The position numbers and the translations under genes were made by a program. Source: Enterococcus avium ATCC 14025 (lineage in GTDB: Bacteria; Bacillota; Bacilli; Lactobacillales; Enterococcaceae). From it: a stretch of 64,000 bases of DNA. This document shows, in pieces, positions 1 to 7,918 of the stretch. The stretch lies in contig NZ_KE136363.1 in the NCBI RefSeq assembly GCF_000406965.1, forward strand, positions 476,194-540,193. The letters run 5' to 3'. Each line of letters begins with the position of its first letter. Positions within the stretch are counted from its first letter, which is position 1. The notes beneath the pieces were generated by a model. That model had not been told where the DNA came from. It ran no database searches and saw only the letters and a program-made list of their open reading frames with translations.

Positions 1-166
1 AGGCTTTAACTCGTTCCTTTGACAGCGTAATTTGGGCTTTCACATTTTTACCTGCAGTTTGCTTTTCCTCTAATGAAATGATTGCCTGCTCAATTTTATG
101 CAGTGTTGAAGCTAGCGACTTCTTCGCAGCCAAATAATCGGCCAATTCATAATCTTCCAAGTGCAT
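1..166 (-). CDS. Partial small hypothetical protein
   Basis: Only the first 55 codons are inside the window; the 3' end lies beyond base 1. The ATG at 164-166 follows an AGGAGG ribosome binding site at ideal distance, so the start is well supported. The visible residues begin MHLEDYELADYLAAKK and are rich in Leu, Lys, Glu and Ala with heptad-like spacing, suggesting an alpha-helical or short coiled-coil protein. No catalytic motif is visible and I do not recognise the family. It is separated from the next gene on the same strand by a strong terminator, so it probably has its own promoter. Confidence 0.6.
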   Translation of the reverse strand, partial: MHLEDYELADYLAAKKSLASTLHKIEQAIISLEEKQTAGKNVKAQITLSKERVKA

Positions 167-190
167 TCGCCTCCTTAGTTCAATTATAGC

Positions 191-221
191 AAAAAAAATC
201 TCCTCTCAAGAAAAGAGGAGA
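191..221 (-). terminator. Rho-independent terminator after the DUF59 gene
   Basis: TCTCCTCT (199-206) pairs perfectly with AGAGGAGA (214-221) around a 7-base loop. An A8 run at 191-198 becomes the U-tract on minus-strand RNA. It lies just downstream of the stop of the DUF59 gene. Confidence 0.85.
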
Positions 222-237
222 CAAATTTCTAGATATA

Positions 238-579
238 TTAACGGATGCCTAGTGCAATTCGCGCGTAACGACTCATTTTATCCGTTGTCCACGCTGGGTA
301 CCAAACAAGTTTTACTTCTACATTGGTAACTTCAGGAATCTCAGCCAATGCTGATTGGATATTGTCAGTCAGGATATCTGCTAACGGACAGCCCATAGTG
401 GTCAAAGTCATCTTGATGACAGTATTCCCAGTCTGTTCGAAATCTACTTCATAGATTAAGCCAAGGTTAACGATATCGATACCTAACTCAGGGTCAATCA
501 CTGACTCTAAAGCAGTCAAAATAGTTTCTTTAATTTCAGCTATTTCTGCATCGGTCCATTTTTGTGTGTTCTCTTCCAC
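238..579 (-). CDS. MIP18/DUF59 metal-sulfur cluster assembly family protein
   Basis: Small cytosolic protein of the DUF59 (MIP18/PaaD/SufT-like) family, associated with maturation or repair of Fe-S proteins. Seen: the motif SVIDPELGIDIVNLGLIYEV near the N-terminus and the conserved TTMGCPLAD loop with its single Cys in the middle, followed by a beta strand ending in VKLVWYPAW. The frame is open to a GTG at 588, but AAAGGAG directly abuts that codon. The GTG at 579 lies 8 bases after the ribosome binding site and is the better start (113 residues). It appears to be a single-gene unit. Fe-S assembly is family knowledge; the exact client proteins are unknown. Confidence 0.85.
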   Translation of the reverse strand: MEENTQKWTDAEIAEIKETILTALESVIDPELGIDIVNLGLIYEVDFEQTGNTVIKMTLTTMGCPLADILTDNIQSALAEIPEVTNVEVKLVWYPAWTTDKMSRYARIALGIR

Positions 580-675
580 CTGCTCCACTCCTTTCGAGTT
601 TCAAGAAGTATTTTACTCTATCTTGATGCTTTTGTAAATGAGAATTGAAGCCTGTTCATTCTCATTTAAGAATTG

Positions 676-1575
676 TTACTTACTATTTTGTGACTTCTTC
701 AATTGAAGTTGTTCATCTTGTGTTAAGAAAGTCCCGACAACCGAATCTGTAGCTACGATATTAGTGAAGGACTGAGGGTCAACATCTGCAACTACCTGCT
801 TCAATGCATATAATTCATAACGGGTAAAAACAATCATAATCATTTCTCGTTCACTAGAACTGAACCCTCCACGTGCTTGAATGACAGTCATTCCTCGTAG
901 AAGTTCAGTATTTAAAGCCGCCCGCATGTCAGCGCTTTTACTTGTTGTAATAAAAGCAGTCATTTTTTGGTGACTAGTATGAACATAATCGACAACCGTA
1001 CTCATAGTAAAAATCGTAATGATCGTATATAAGGCGCTTTCCCAGGTGAAAAAGAAGCCTGCAACAACCACGATGACACCATTTAAAAGCATCATATAAT
1101 TTCCGACAGTTCGGCCAGTCGTTTTTGATAAAAGCAATGAAACGATATCCAGTCCGCCTGTTGTAAAACCAAATTTTAACGATAATCCAGCGCCGATTCC
1201 CAACAATACACCACCAGTGATCGCATTCATCAATACATTATCCGTGACTTGACCAGTAGGAACAATCGTCGTAAAGAACGACATCGCAATCACATTGGCG
1301 AAACTTAAAATCATTGCTGACTTTCCTAATTTAATAAACCCTAAAATGAATACTGGAACATTTAGAAGAAAGATTAAAATCCCAGTATCAATGGATAAAC
1401 CAACATTTGAGAGCAAATGCTCTACGATTTGGGCAATCCCAGTCATACCCGCAGAAAAAACATTTGCTGGAATTAAGAAATAATTTAGTCCAACAGCACC
1501 GGTCAGACCTGTAAATAATATGACAAGGATTTTTTTTGTTAAATCCTTTGATGTATAATTAATAACCTTCTGCAT
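676..1575 (-). CDS. YitT family membrane protein (DUF161 + DUF2179)
   Basis: Integral membrane protein of the YitT family. The N-terminal two thirds holds several hydrophobic helices containing YFLIPANVFSAGMTGIAQIV and the glycine-rich FGFTTGGLDIVSLLL, typical of the YitT membrane domain. The C-terminal ~85 residues (MTAFITTSKSADMRAALN to FLTQ) form the soluble DUF2179 domain with RGMTVIQARGGFSSSER. Transport substrate is not established. AAGGGG lies 8 bases before the ATG at 1575, making that a better start than the ATG at 1593, which overlaps the ribosome binding site. The ORF ends in a polar Lys/Ser/Asn tail. It is monocistronic as far as can be seen. Confidence 0.85.
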   Translation of the reverse strand: MQKVINYTSKDLTKKILVILFTGLTGAVGLNYFLIPANVFSAGMTGIAQIVEHLLSNVGLSIDTGILIFLLNVPVFILGFIKLGKSAMILSFANVIAMSFFTTIVPTGQVTDNVLMNAITGGVLLGIGAGLSLKFGFTTGGLDIVSLLLSKTTGRTVGNYMMLLNGVIVVVAGFFFTWESALYTIITIFTMSTVVDYVHTSHQKMTAFITTSKSADMRAALNTELLRGMTVIQARGGFSSSEREMIMIVFTRYELYALKQVVADVDPQSFTNIVATDSVVGTFLTQDEQLQLKKSQNSK

Positions 1576-1788
1576 CCATGATTCCCCTTTCATTTAAAAC
1601 CTCTAATAGAATAACAGGTTCTCTCATCAATAATCAATCTTTTTCCATAATAGATTGGAGAATAATTATGGCTTTCTTAGCAATTTTTGATAAACTATAA
1701 GAAATGGATTGGAATGTCCAAATGTAGGATACACGGCATTCGAATCCTTAGGAAAAATAAGCAGCTAAAGCAAACAAGGAGGATGTCT

Positions 1789-2280
1789 ATGGCTAAAGAT
1801 GCAAGCTTTGATATTGTTTCGGAACTGAATAAAGAGGAAGTCAAAAACGGTGTGCAAATTGCGCTAAAAGAATTAAAGAATCGCTTTGATTTTAAAGGTA
1901 GTCTCTTTGACATTAAGCTAGAAGGAAATCAGTTAGTCATAAAGGCTGAAGACGAATACAAAGTGGAGCAAGTCAAGGACGTACTTTTCAGCAAACTAAT
2001 TAAACGCGGTGTTCCTTTGAAGAACATTCAGTTTTCTGCTTCAGAACACGCGTTAGGCGGAAATGCTCGCCAAGCAGCAGAATTAGTAAATGGAATCGAT
2101 AGAGAAAGTGCTAAAAAAATCACGACAGCGATCAAAAACAGCAAAATCAAAGTAAAAGCACAAATACAAGAAGACCGACTGCGAGTGACTGGAAAAAGCC
2201 GTGATGATCTGCAACAGGTCATTGCATTAGTAAAAGATATCGAACTACCGATTGACGTACAATTCATTAATTACCGTTAA
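1789..2280 (+). CDS. yajQ: YajQ family (UPF0234) nucleotide-binding protein
   Basis: 163-residue protein of the YajQ/UPF0234 family. It begins [18 protein letters not shown] and contains the family segments [31 protein letters not shown] and [20 protein letters not shown]. Two ferredoxin-like alpha/beta folds are expected. Members bind nucleic acid or, in Xanthomonas, cyclic di-GMP; in Firmicutes the role is unclear. The reading frame is open for 34 codons upstream, but AAGGAGG at 1776-1782 places the start at the ATG at 1789. The gene is divergent from the YitT gene and is followed by a repeat whose terminal hairpin can serve as its terminator. Confidence 0.9.
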   Translation: MAKDASFDIVSELNKEEVKNGVQIALKELKNRFDFKGSLFDIKLEGNQLVIKAEDEYKVEQVKDVLFSKLIKRGVPLKNIQFSASEHALGGNARQAAELVNGIDRESAKKITTAIKNSKIKVKAQIQEDRLRVTGKSRDDLQQVIALVKDIELPIDVQFINYR

Positions 2281-2284
2281 AAAC

Positions 2285-2415
2285 GGTTGTGACAGATGGG
2301 GGCAGCTTCACGAAATTTCGACTTATTTTTCAAAGAAACTATTTCTGGAACATACCTCAACATACCGCTTATTCAGAAAAAGGAGCTGTGACAAGTCTTT
2401 TGTCACAGCTCCTTT
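2285..2415. repeat. Intergenic repeat, copy 1 (MITE-like, ends in hairpin)
   Basis: This stretch starts GGTTGTGACAGA and ends with a perfect inverted repeat (2379-2415) around TGTGACAA/TTGTCACA. The outer ends match each other in inverse orientation (GTTGTGACAGA against GCTGTGACAAA). A longer relative lies at 10320-10532, sharing both ends and the CTGGAACA...CCG.TTATTC segment before the hairpin. This copy looks internally deleted. No coding capacity is seen. Confidence 0.75.
2379..2415. terminator. Terminator hairpin formed by the repeat end
   Basis: A 16-bp perfect stem with loop GTCTT lies between yajQ (plus) and the helicase gene (minus). On the minus strand it is followed by a U5 run, giving a good terminator for the helicase gene. 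On the plus strand only UUU follows, so it is weaker for yajQ. Confidence 0.7.
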
Positions 2416-2523
2416 GCCTTATTTGAAGCTAATTGCTGGTTGTTAGGGAATTGTTTGGTATTTCGTTTGCGATATTTTTATCAATGATCAAGATTGAAGA
2501 GAATAAATTTATCGCTAGAATAT

Positions 2524-4866
2524 TTATTCCCTTTCTTGCCAAAATTCGCGTGACGCATGTTCTACCTCTGTTGCTCCGTATACTATTTTTCGATCTGACC
2601 AGCTAACTGGCAACAGCTTTTGATAGTGTGGATTGGTATAACGCTGATCGAGTAACAAAATGATTCCTTGATCTTCCATTGTTCGAATCACACGACCAGC
2701 AGCTTGAATAACCTTGTTCATACCTGGTAACTGGTACGCATAGCTAAATCCTTGATTGCGTTTCTCATCGTAGTATTCTTTGATCAATTCTTGTTCATGG
2801 TTGACTTGTGGCAGTCCTACACCGACTACCACGGTTCCAATCAAACGTTCGCCAACTAAGTCAATTCCCTCTGAAAAAATCCCGCCTAACACGCAAAATC
2901 CAATCAGCGTTCTCTCAGGCTGATCGACAAATGCGGCCAAAAAATCCTCTCTTTCCGCCTCATTCAACTTTGAACCCTGAATCTGAATCGCATATTCTGG
3001 ATAAACGTCGTGGAAATAATCTGCCACCTGGTCTAAGTATTGAAAGGATGGAAAGAAAACAAGATAGTTGCCTGTTTTTGTTTTTACCAATCGTTCTATA
3101 GACGCGGCAATTTTGGGAATACTTTGAGTGCGCATTTGATAGGTCGTTTGGATACTGGCATCTACCAAGACTAAACGATTTTCATTTGGAAAAGGACTTG
3201 GCAAACGATAGGTTAAACTATCCTCACCTCCGCCTAAAACCTCTTGATAATAATCTAGAGGTGAAAAACTAGCAGAAAATAAGATACTGCTACCGACCTT
3301 CTCCATTGTTTGCTCTAAAAACCAAGAAGGATCAATACAATACTCTTTTACAATCAAATCATAGCTCTTATGTTCAACGGTTGTTTGATAGTGATCGTCG
3401 TAGAATTCGCTCATCCGCGTGAAACGGATAATTTCAAAATAGACTGGCAGCATTTTCTGCTGCGCTGGATGATCGGGGTTTTCTGCCAGCCATTCCTTGA
3501 TCTGTTCTTGTAATTTAAACAAACTATTGATCAAACTTTCAGGAGCAGCCTGCTGATGGTGATAGGCCTTGCCCTCTAGCGATTGATGGATTAGTTCAAA
3601 CTCATTATCAACTCTGGTAAATGCTCTGTTCAATTTTTTAAAGGATTTATCTAAGTCTTTTTGCATCTGCGCGATATTTTCCCTAGAAATACTAGCCGAG
3701 TACATTTCTTTTGAACGATTGACTAGATTATGAGCTTCATCAACTAACACTAAATTTGTTTTATTCTCTTCTTCAAAGAAACGGCGCAAATAAACCGTTG
3801 GATCGAATAGATAATTATAATCACCAATGACCAAGTCACAAAAACGACTAATATCTAATGACAATTCAAAAGGACACAGCTCATGCTTTCGGGCGTATTT
3901 TTCAATGACTGGACGTGTATATTGATCATCATTGTTTAACATATCCCAAAGGCCGTCGTTGACCCGATCATAATATCCCTTCGCGAAGGGGCAATGCTCT
4001 GGTGTACAGTTGCGTTCTGTTAAAAAACAAATCTTGTCCTTGGCCGTCAATGTGACGCTTTTTACACGAGCGTCTTTTTTCGTGATTTTCGTGACTGTTT
4101 CTTCTGCTACCTGACGGGTAATAGTTTTAGCGGTTAGATAAAAAATCCGCTCGCCTAATTCTTCACCCATCGCCTTGAATGTCGGGAAAAGAGTTGACAT
4201 GGTTTTGCCAGTTCCCGTCGGTGCTTCCACATACAGTTTTTGCTGGGCATGAATCGTTTTATAGACAGCCGCGGCCAACTCTCTTTGACCTGCTCGATAG
4301 GTATCGAATGGAAATGCTAGTGACTTTAACGAGTTATTACGTGTTTCTCGCCATTGCATTTGAAAAACTAGCCAGTTCTCATATCGCTCAATCAAGTCAT
4401 TGAAAAAATCTGTCAGTTCTTCAAAGCTGAAGGTCCGAAGCTGACGCGTGATCTTTTCTTCCGTTGTTTGAAAATAGGTCAAACGCGTACCGATTTCCGT
4501 TAATTCTTCTTGCTCACTATAAATATAGGCATAAACCATCGCTTGATAGAAATAGAGATCGATAATTCCCGTCTCAAGCTCTTCAAAGGGGGTTTCCGAA
4601 GTTTTAATTTCATCAATAATTATTTTATCATCTTCTAAATAGATACCATCTGCTCGTCCTTCGATTTGAACGGCAGTTTCAGCAATCTCAAGTGGCTTTT
4701 TCAACCAAACCTCTTTTTGGTAGCCTTCGCCCGCTTCTTTTTGCAATTGACGATGAATTCGGGCGCCTTCTTGAGGTGTATGATTACTGTTTTTTCCTTC
4801 ATCAATACTACCGCGACGCAAGATAAATTCAACGAGTTCGCGAATCGCTATTTTTTTGACTACCAT
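2524..4866 (-). CDS. Rad3/DinG-like Fe-S helicase with N-terminal PD-(D/E)XK-like domain
   Basis: 780-residue superfamily 2 DNA helicase related to XPD/DinG/YoaA. Walker A EAPTGTGKT is near residue 215 and the DEAH box VLVDEAHNLVNRS near 375. Between them are four Cys in ICFLTERNCTPEHCPF and ELCPFELSLDISRFC (residues ~279-350), the expected [4Fe-4S] ligands. C-terminal motifs GGIFSEGIDLVGERL and QAAGRVIRT complete the helicase core. Residues ~30-110 contain GRADGIYLEDDKIIIDEIK, which looks like the D...ExK core of a Cas4/RecB-type nuclease. The DinG of Bacillus instead carries a DnaQ-like exonuclease there. The ATG follows GAGGT. The likely role is processing of damaged or branched DNA; whether the nuclease domain is active cannot be judged from sequence alone. 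Confidence 0.85.
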   Translation of the reverse strand: MVVKKIAIRELVEFILRRGSIDEGKNSNHTPQEGARIHRQLQKEAGEGYQKEVWLKKPLEIAETAVQIEGRADGIYLEDDKIIIDEIKTSETPFEELETGIIDLYFYQAMVYAYIYSEQEELTEIGTRLTYFQTTEEKITRQLRTFSFEELTDFFNDLIERYENWLVFQMQWRETRNNSLKSLAFPFDTYRAGQRELAAAVYKTIHAQQKLYVEAPTGTGKTMSTLFPTFKAMGEELGERIFYLTAKTITRQVAEETVTKITKKDARVKSVTLTAKDKICFLTERNCTPEHCPFAKGYYDRVNDGLWDMLNNDDQYTRPVIEKYARKHELCPFELSLDISRFCDLVIGDYNYLFDPTVYLRRFFEEENKTNLVLVDEAHNLVNRSKEMYSASISRENIAQMQKDLDKSFKKLNRAFTRVDNEFELIHQSLEGKAYHHQQAAPESLINSLFKLQEQIKEWLAENPDHPAQQKMLPVYFEIIRFTRMSEFYDDHYQTTVEHKSYDLIVKEYCIDPSWFLEQTMEKVGSSILFSASFSPLDYYQEVLGGGEDSLTYRLPSPFPNENRLVLVDASIQTTYQMRTQSIPKIAASIERLVKTKTGNYLVFFPSFQYLDQVADYFHDVYPEYAIQIQGSKLNEAEREDFLAAFVDQPERTLIGFCVLGGIFSEGIDLVGERLIGTVVVGVGLPQVNHEQELIKEYYDEKRNQGFSYAYQLPGMNKVIQAAGRVIRTMEDQGIILLLDQRYTNPHYQKLLPVSWSDRKIVYGATEVEHASREFWQERE

Positions 4867-5231
4867 ACACTTACCTCATTCTTCGTTTCTATTCAATGAT
4901 TCTCAAAATCATTTTGCTGTTTCACCATAGAAGATTTTCAATCACTCGTCAAGTTTTATTGATACTTCTTTTTTATCAATCGCTTTATATGGATAGAAAT
5001 GAATATTGGAAGCTCTTGATTTAAATCCATACTCGTCACTCTCATTAAAATGATTCACAAAAAACCTGATTGAAATGTCAAAATCGGTCAGAGGAGCCGC
5101 AATTTTTTTACTTTTAAGGTATAATGAAGAAGGAATTCGTGATTCTAAGTTTATTGACACTCATTTTGAGTCAGCAATAGTGAATCGAATCAAGAAATAT
5201 ACTTTTAGTTTTCAGGGGGAAAATAAAAATA
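4867..5231. other. 365-bp intergenic stretch, possible gene remnant
   Basis: No convincing gene. A TATAAT at 5120-5125 could be a -10 box for the MBL gene, but no good -35 box lies 16-18 bases upstream. On the minus strand an open frame at 4942-5160 has protein-like composition (for example NIHFYPYKAIDKKEVSIKLDE minus its last residue) but no ribosome binding site; it may be the remnant of a gene. Confidence 0.4.
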
Positions 5232-5858
5232 ATGATTCAAATCGAAGGTTTTGTTACTGGAATCGCGCAAGAAAATTGCTACTTGATTCATAACGAACAC
5301 AATTTATTGATCGTTGATCCTGGCTCAGAGGGGGATCGCTTGATTCAAGAAGTCAAACGCATTGGAAAAACTCCGCAAGCTATTCTTTTGACGCATACGC
5401 ATTATGACCATATTGGTGCGGTTGAACAGCTGCGAAATAACTATGAGATACCAGTATATGTGAGTCCACTGGAACAACAATGGCTAGGCGATCCAATCTT
5501 AAATCTTTCTGGACTTGGGCGCCATGATAATATGCCCGACCTGATCGTTCAACCAGCGGAATACGAATTTGAAATGAAGGAGTATACAATTGGCGATATG
5601 ACTTTTCAGGTTGTACCGACACCAGGACATTCGATTGGCAGCGTTAGCTTCATTTTTGATGATTTCGTGGTAGTTGGTGACGCGCTGTTCAAGGGAAGCA
5701 TCGGACGCACGGATCTTTATACCGGCGATATGCAGCAATTGCTCTACAGTATCAAAACATATCTCTTCACTCTTCCGCGGGAATTGCCAGCTTATCCAGG
5801 GCATGGGCCTGCAACGACGATCGGTCATGAGATCGATACGAATCCTTTCTTTAACTAA
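5232..5858 (+). CDS. MBL-fold metallo-hydrolase (glyoxalase II-like)
   Basis: 208-residue metallo-beta-lactamase fold hydrolase. Zinc ligands are clear: LLTHTHYDHIG (HxHxDH, residues ~55-65), PTPGHSIGS, VVGDALFKGSIGRTD, and the final His in YPGHGPATTIGHE. It resembles the YqgX/YcbL group of single-domain glyoxalase II-like enzymes, which hydrolyse thioesters such as S-lactoylglutathione or related substrates. No glutathione-binding C-terminal domain is present, so the natural substrate is uncertain. A GGGGG ribosome binding site lies ~12 bases before the ATG. The phosphatase gene follows 23 bases later on the same strand, so the two are probably co-transcribed. Confidence 0.85.
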   Translation: MIQIEGFVTGIAQENCYLIHNEHNLLIVDPGSEGDRLIQEVKRIGKTPQAILLTHTHYDHIGAVEQLRNNYEIPVYVSPLEQQWLGDPILNLSGLGRHDNMPDLIVQPAEYEFEMKEYTIGDMTFQVVPTPGHSIGSVSFIFDDFVVVGDALFKGSIGRTDLYTGDMQQLLYSIKTYLFTLPRELPAYPGHGPATTIGHEIDTNPFFN

Positions 5859-5881
5859 TCAACTTTTTGGAGGTTTTAAAT

Positions 5882-6586
5882 ATGGCAGAAACAAATCTTT
5901 ATATTGTTCGACATGGTAAAACAATGTTCAATACGTTGGCTCGAGTGCAGGGCTGGTGTGACACTCCCCTTACTCAGAGCGGGCGTGACGGCATTCACTA
6001 TGTTGGTTTGGGCTTGCAAGACACGAAGTTTGAAGAAGCTTATTCCAGCGATTCGGGTCGAGCAATCGAAACCATGCGCATTCTTTTGAGCGAACATCCT
6101 GACGGAAAAGATATTCCTTATCACGTTGATCCCCGTATTCGGGAATGGTGCTTTGGTTCTTTAGAAGGTGGTTTTGATGCAGAGATGTGGGGTGTTTTAC
6201 CACGAGTATTGAACTTCAAGACTGAAGATGAGCTTTTTGCAACTGAAGTAACTTTTGAGGAAATCGCCAATGCCGTTTTCGCTGCTGATACAGCAAACTG
6301 GGCAGAGCCTTATGAAAAGCTGCGTGATCGTGTATGGCAAGGTTTTGAAGATATTGCTCAACATCGGGAAAAGCAAGGTGGCGGAAATGTCCTCATCGTT
6401 TCTCATGGGTTGACGATTGCTTTCTTATTAAGCTTAATCGATTCAAAGCAGCCGGTTCGTGCAAACCTGCTTAACGGCAGTATCAATCGTTTGCGTTACG
6501 AGAATGGAGAATTCTCCATCCGCGCAATCAATGATATCAGTTATATGGAACGCGGAAAAACCATCTCAGATCAAATTGACGAATAG
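5882..6586 (+). CDS. Histidine phosphatase family protein (phosphoglycerate mutase-like)
   Basis: 234-residue histidine phosphatase. The catalytic RHG is in LYIVRHGKTMFNT near residue 10, SSDSGRAIET supplies the second Arg, and IVSHGLTIAFLL near residue 173 holds the second catalytic His. The family includes cofactor-dependent phosphoglycerate mutases and many broad-specificity phosphatases; the divergence here suggests a phosphatase rather than a glycolytic mutase. The start is the ATG at 5882 after GGAGG; the frame is open slightly further upstream to a TTG that overlaps the ribosome binding site. It follows the MBL hydrolase gene and is closed by a terminator. Confidence 0.85.
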   Translation: MAETNLYIVRHGKTMFNTLARVQGWCDTPLTQSGRDGIHYVGLGLQDTKFEEAYSSDSGRAIETMRILLSEHPDGKDIPYHVDPRIREWCFGSLEGGFDAEMWGVLPRVLNFKTEDELFATEVTFEEIANAVFAADTANWAEPYEKLRDRVWQGFEDIAQHREKQGGGNVLIVSHGLTIAFLLSLIDSKQPVRANLLNGSINRLRYENGEFSIRAINDISYMERGKTISDQIDE

Positions 6587-6593
6587 AAATTGG

Positions 6594-6623
6594 AACTGTC
6601 GATATCTTATCGGCAGTTTTTTT
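6594..6623 (+). terminator. Terminator after the phosphatase gene
   Basis: AACTGTCGATA (6594-6604) pairs with TATCGGCAGTT (6608-6618) with one G-U type pair, followed by a T7 run. It lies 7 bases past the stop. Confidence 0.85.
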
Positions 6624-6712
6624 CTTATAAAAAGCTTAGCCTTTTTTCGATGGTCTTTTTAAAGGTGAAACGGTATACTAATGATTGTTATTAATTTGAA
6701 AGGACGTAAACT

Positions 6713-7546
6713 ATGCTTATTGCCAATATTTTTAAAGCAATTATTCTTGGGATCGTCGAAGGGATTACCGAATGGTTGCCAATTTCTTCCACGGGTCATT
6801 TGATTTTAGCAGATGAGTTCATCAAGATGAATATGAGCGCTGCTTTTACTGAAATGTTCAATGTTGTAATTCAGTTAGGCGCTATTTTAGCTGTGGTGGT
6901 TTTATATTTCAATAAACTCAACCCCTTCTCATCTAGTAAATCGCATCAGGAAAGAAATGATACTTGGACATTATGGTTCAAAGTAATTATCGCCTGTTTG
7001 CCTGCTGCGGTGATTGGATTGCCGCTAGATGATTTTTTAGAGGCCCATTTTCACAAATTCTTACCAGTAGCGATCATGCTGATCGTTTATGGGATCGCCT
7101 TTATTGTTGTTGAAAGACACAATAAAACAAAAACACCTAAATGTACCAATTTAAATGATTTTACCTATAAAGCTGCATTGATTGTTGGAGCCTTTCAGCT
7201 GCTATCCTTGATTCCCGGAACTTCACGTTCTGGAGCAACGATTTTAGGGGCTATCATTATCGGAAGCTCACGCTTTGTAGCAACGGAATTTTCTTTCTTC
7301 TTAGGTATTCCAGTAATGTTTGGTGCTAGTGGATTAAAAATCGTCAAATTCTTGTTGAATGGAAATAGCTTTGGTATTTCAGAAATCGTTGTTTTATTAG
7401 TCGGTATGGTGACTGCCTTTGTTGTTTCGATCATTGCTATCAAATTCTTGTTGGATTATATTAAACGAAATGATTTTACCGTTTTTGGCTGGTATCGAAT
7501 CGTTCTAGGAATCATCTTGATCGGCTATTGGCTGATTGCTATGTAG
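6713..7546 (+). CDS. uppP: Undecaprenyl-diphosphatase (UppP/BacA)
   Basis: 277-residue polytopic membrane enzyme that dephosphorylates undecaprenyl pyrophosphate so the lipid carrier can be reused in peptidoglycan and wall polymer synthesis. The two signature motifs are present: [18 protein letters not shown] near the N-terminus and the PGTSRSG motif near residue 168. Length matches the family. GGA of GAAAGGACG precedes the ATG, and a TATACT at 6674-6679 is a possible -10 box. UppP overexpression gives bacitracin resistance in other species. It is monocistronic, bounded by terminators. Confidence 0.95.
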   Translation: MLIANIFKAIILGIVEGITEWLPISSTGHLILADEFIKMNMSAAFTEMFNVVIQLGAILAVVVLYFNKLNPFSSSKSHQERNDTWTLWFKVIIACLPAAVIGLPLDDFLEAHFHKFLPVAIMLIVYGIAFIVVERHNKTKTPKCTNLNDFTYKAALIVGAFQLLSLIPGTSRSGATILGAIIIGSSRFVATEFSFFLGIPVMFGASGLKIVKFLLNGNSFGISEIVVLLVGMVTAFVVSIIAIKFLLDYIKRNDFTVFGWYRIVLGIILIGYWLIAM

Positions 7547-7562
7547 TATCTAAAATGAATAC

Positions 7563-7607
7563 AAAAAAAGTTCCAGGCTTGAAACATTGAGCTTGGAACT
7601 TTTTTTG
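7563..7607. terminator. Terminator after uppP
   Basis: The AAAGTTCCA.GCT arm (from 7563) pairs with AGC.TGGAACTTT, flanked by A and T runs on opposite sides, so the structure could stop transcription from either direction. It lies 17 bases past the uppP stop. Confidence 0.85.
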
Positions 7608-7686
7608 ATTTATTAATTAAACATCGTATTTAATGTGAAATCATTTGCCTATTTCTATTTGCATAGTGATTTCTCAACAAGGTTAA

Positions 7687-7701
7687 TAATACTAATTATA
7701 A
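7687..7701. promoter_or_regulatory. PerR-box-like operator
   Basis: TAATACTAATTATAA matches the PerR box TTATAATnATTATAA at 12 of 14 defined positions. It lies upstream of the P1B-4 ATPase gene, a gene type under PerR control in Bacillus (pfeT) and Streptococcus pyogenes (pmtA). Confidence 0.5.
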
Positions 7702-7763
7702 ATTGGAAACAAAAAGAAAATTTTCTTCACATCGTTGATATGATAGCTTTCACTAGCTTAATT

Positions 7764-7782
7764 ACTAATGATAGTCATTCTC
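7764..7782. promoter_or_regulatory. Fur-box-like operator
   Basis: ACTAATGATAGTCATTCTC matches the 19-bp Fur consensus (GATAATGATAATCATTATC) at about 15 positions. A further half-site-like TTGATAATT follows at 7791-7799. Listeria FrvA, a homologous Fe(II)-exporting ATPase, is Fur regulated, which makes the site plausible. Confidence 0.45.
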
Positions 7783-7832
7783 AAATCTAATTGATAATTA
7801 CTTTCGTTCTCAATTAGCGGATTTTATTATCA

Positions 7833-7860
7833 TTTATCTAGGCTGCTGTGTTACTATAAT
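7833..7860 (+). promoter_or_regulatory. Likely promoter of the P1B-4 ATPase gene
   Basis: A perfect -10 TATAAT lies at 7855-7860. The best -35 candidate is TTTATC at 7833-7838 with a 16-bp spacer, which is weak and consistent with a regulated promoter. The PerR- and Fur-like boxes lie about 55-150 bases upstream. The rest of 7608-7918 is AT-rich and holds no gene. Confidence 0.45.
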
Positions 7861-7918
7861 GGTGAGGATAGCTAGTGAATTAATTTCACAGCTTACAAAT
7901 ACGAAAGGAGGAAAAGTG

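Noticed and set aside
1687-1788. Longer N-terminus for YajQ
   Set aside because: The extra 34 codons have no homologous content, and AAGGAGG directly precedes the internal ATG.
5075-5293. 72-codon plus-strand ORF before the MBL gene
   Set aside because: It overlaps the true MBL start in another frame and has no ribosome binding site.
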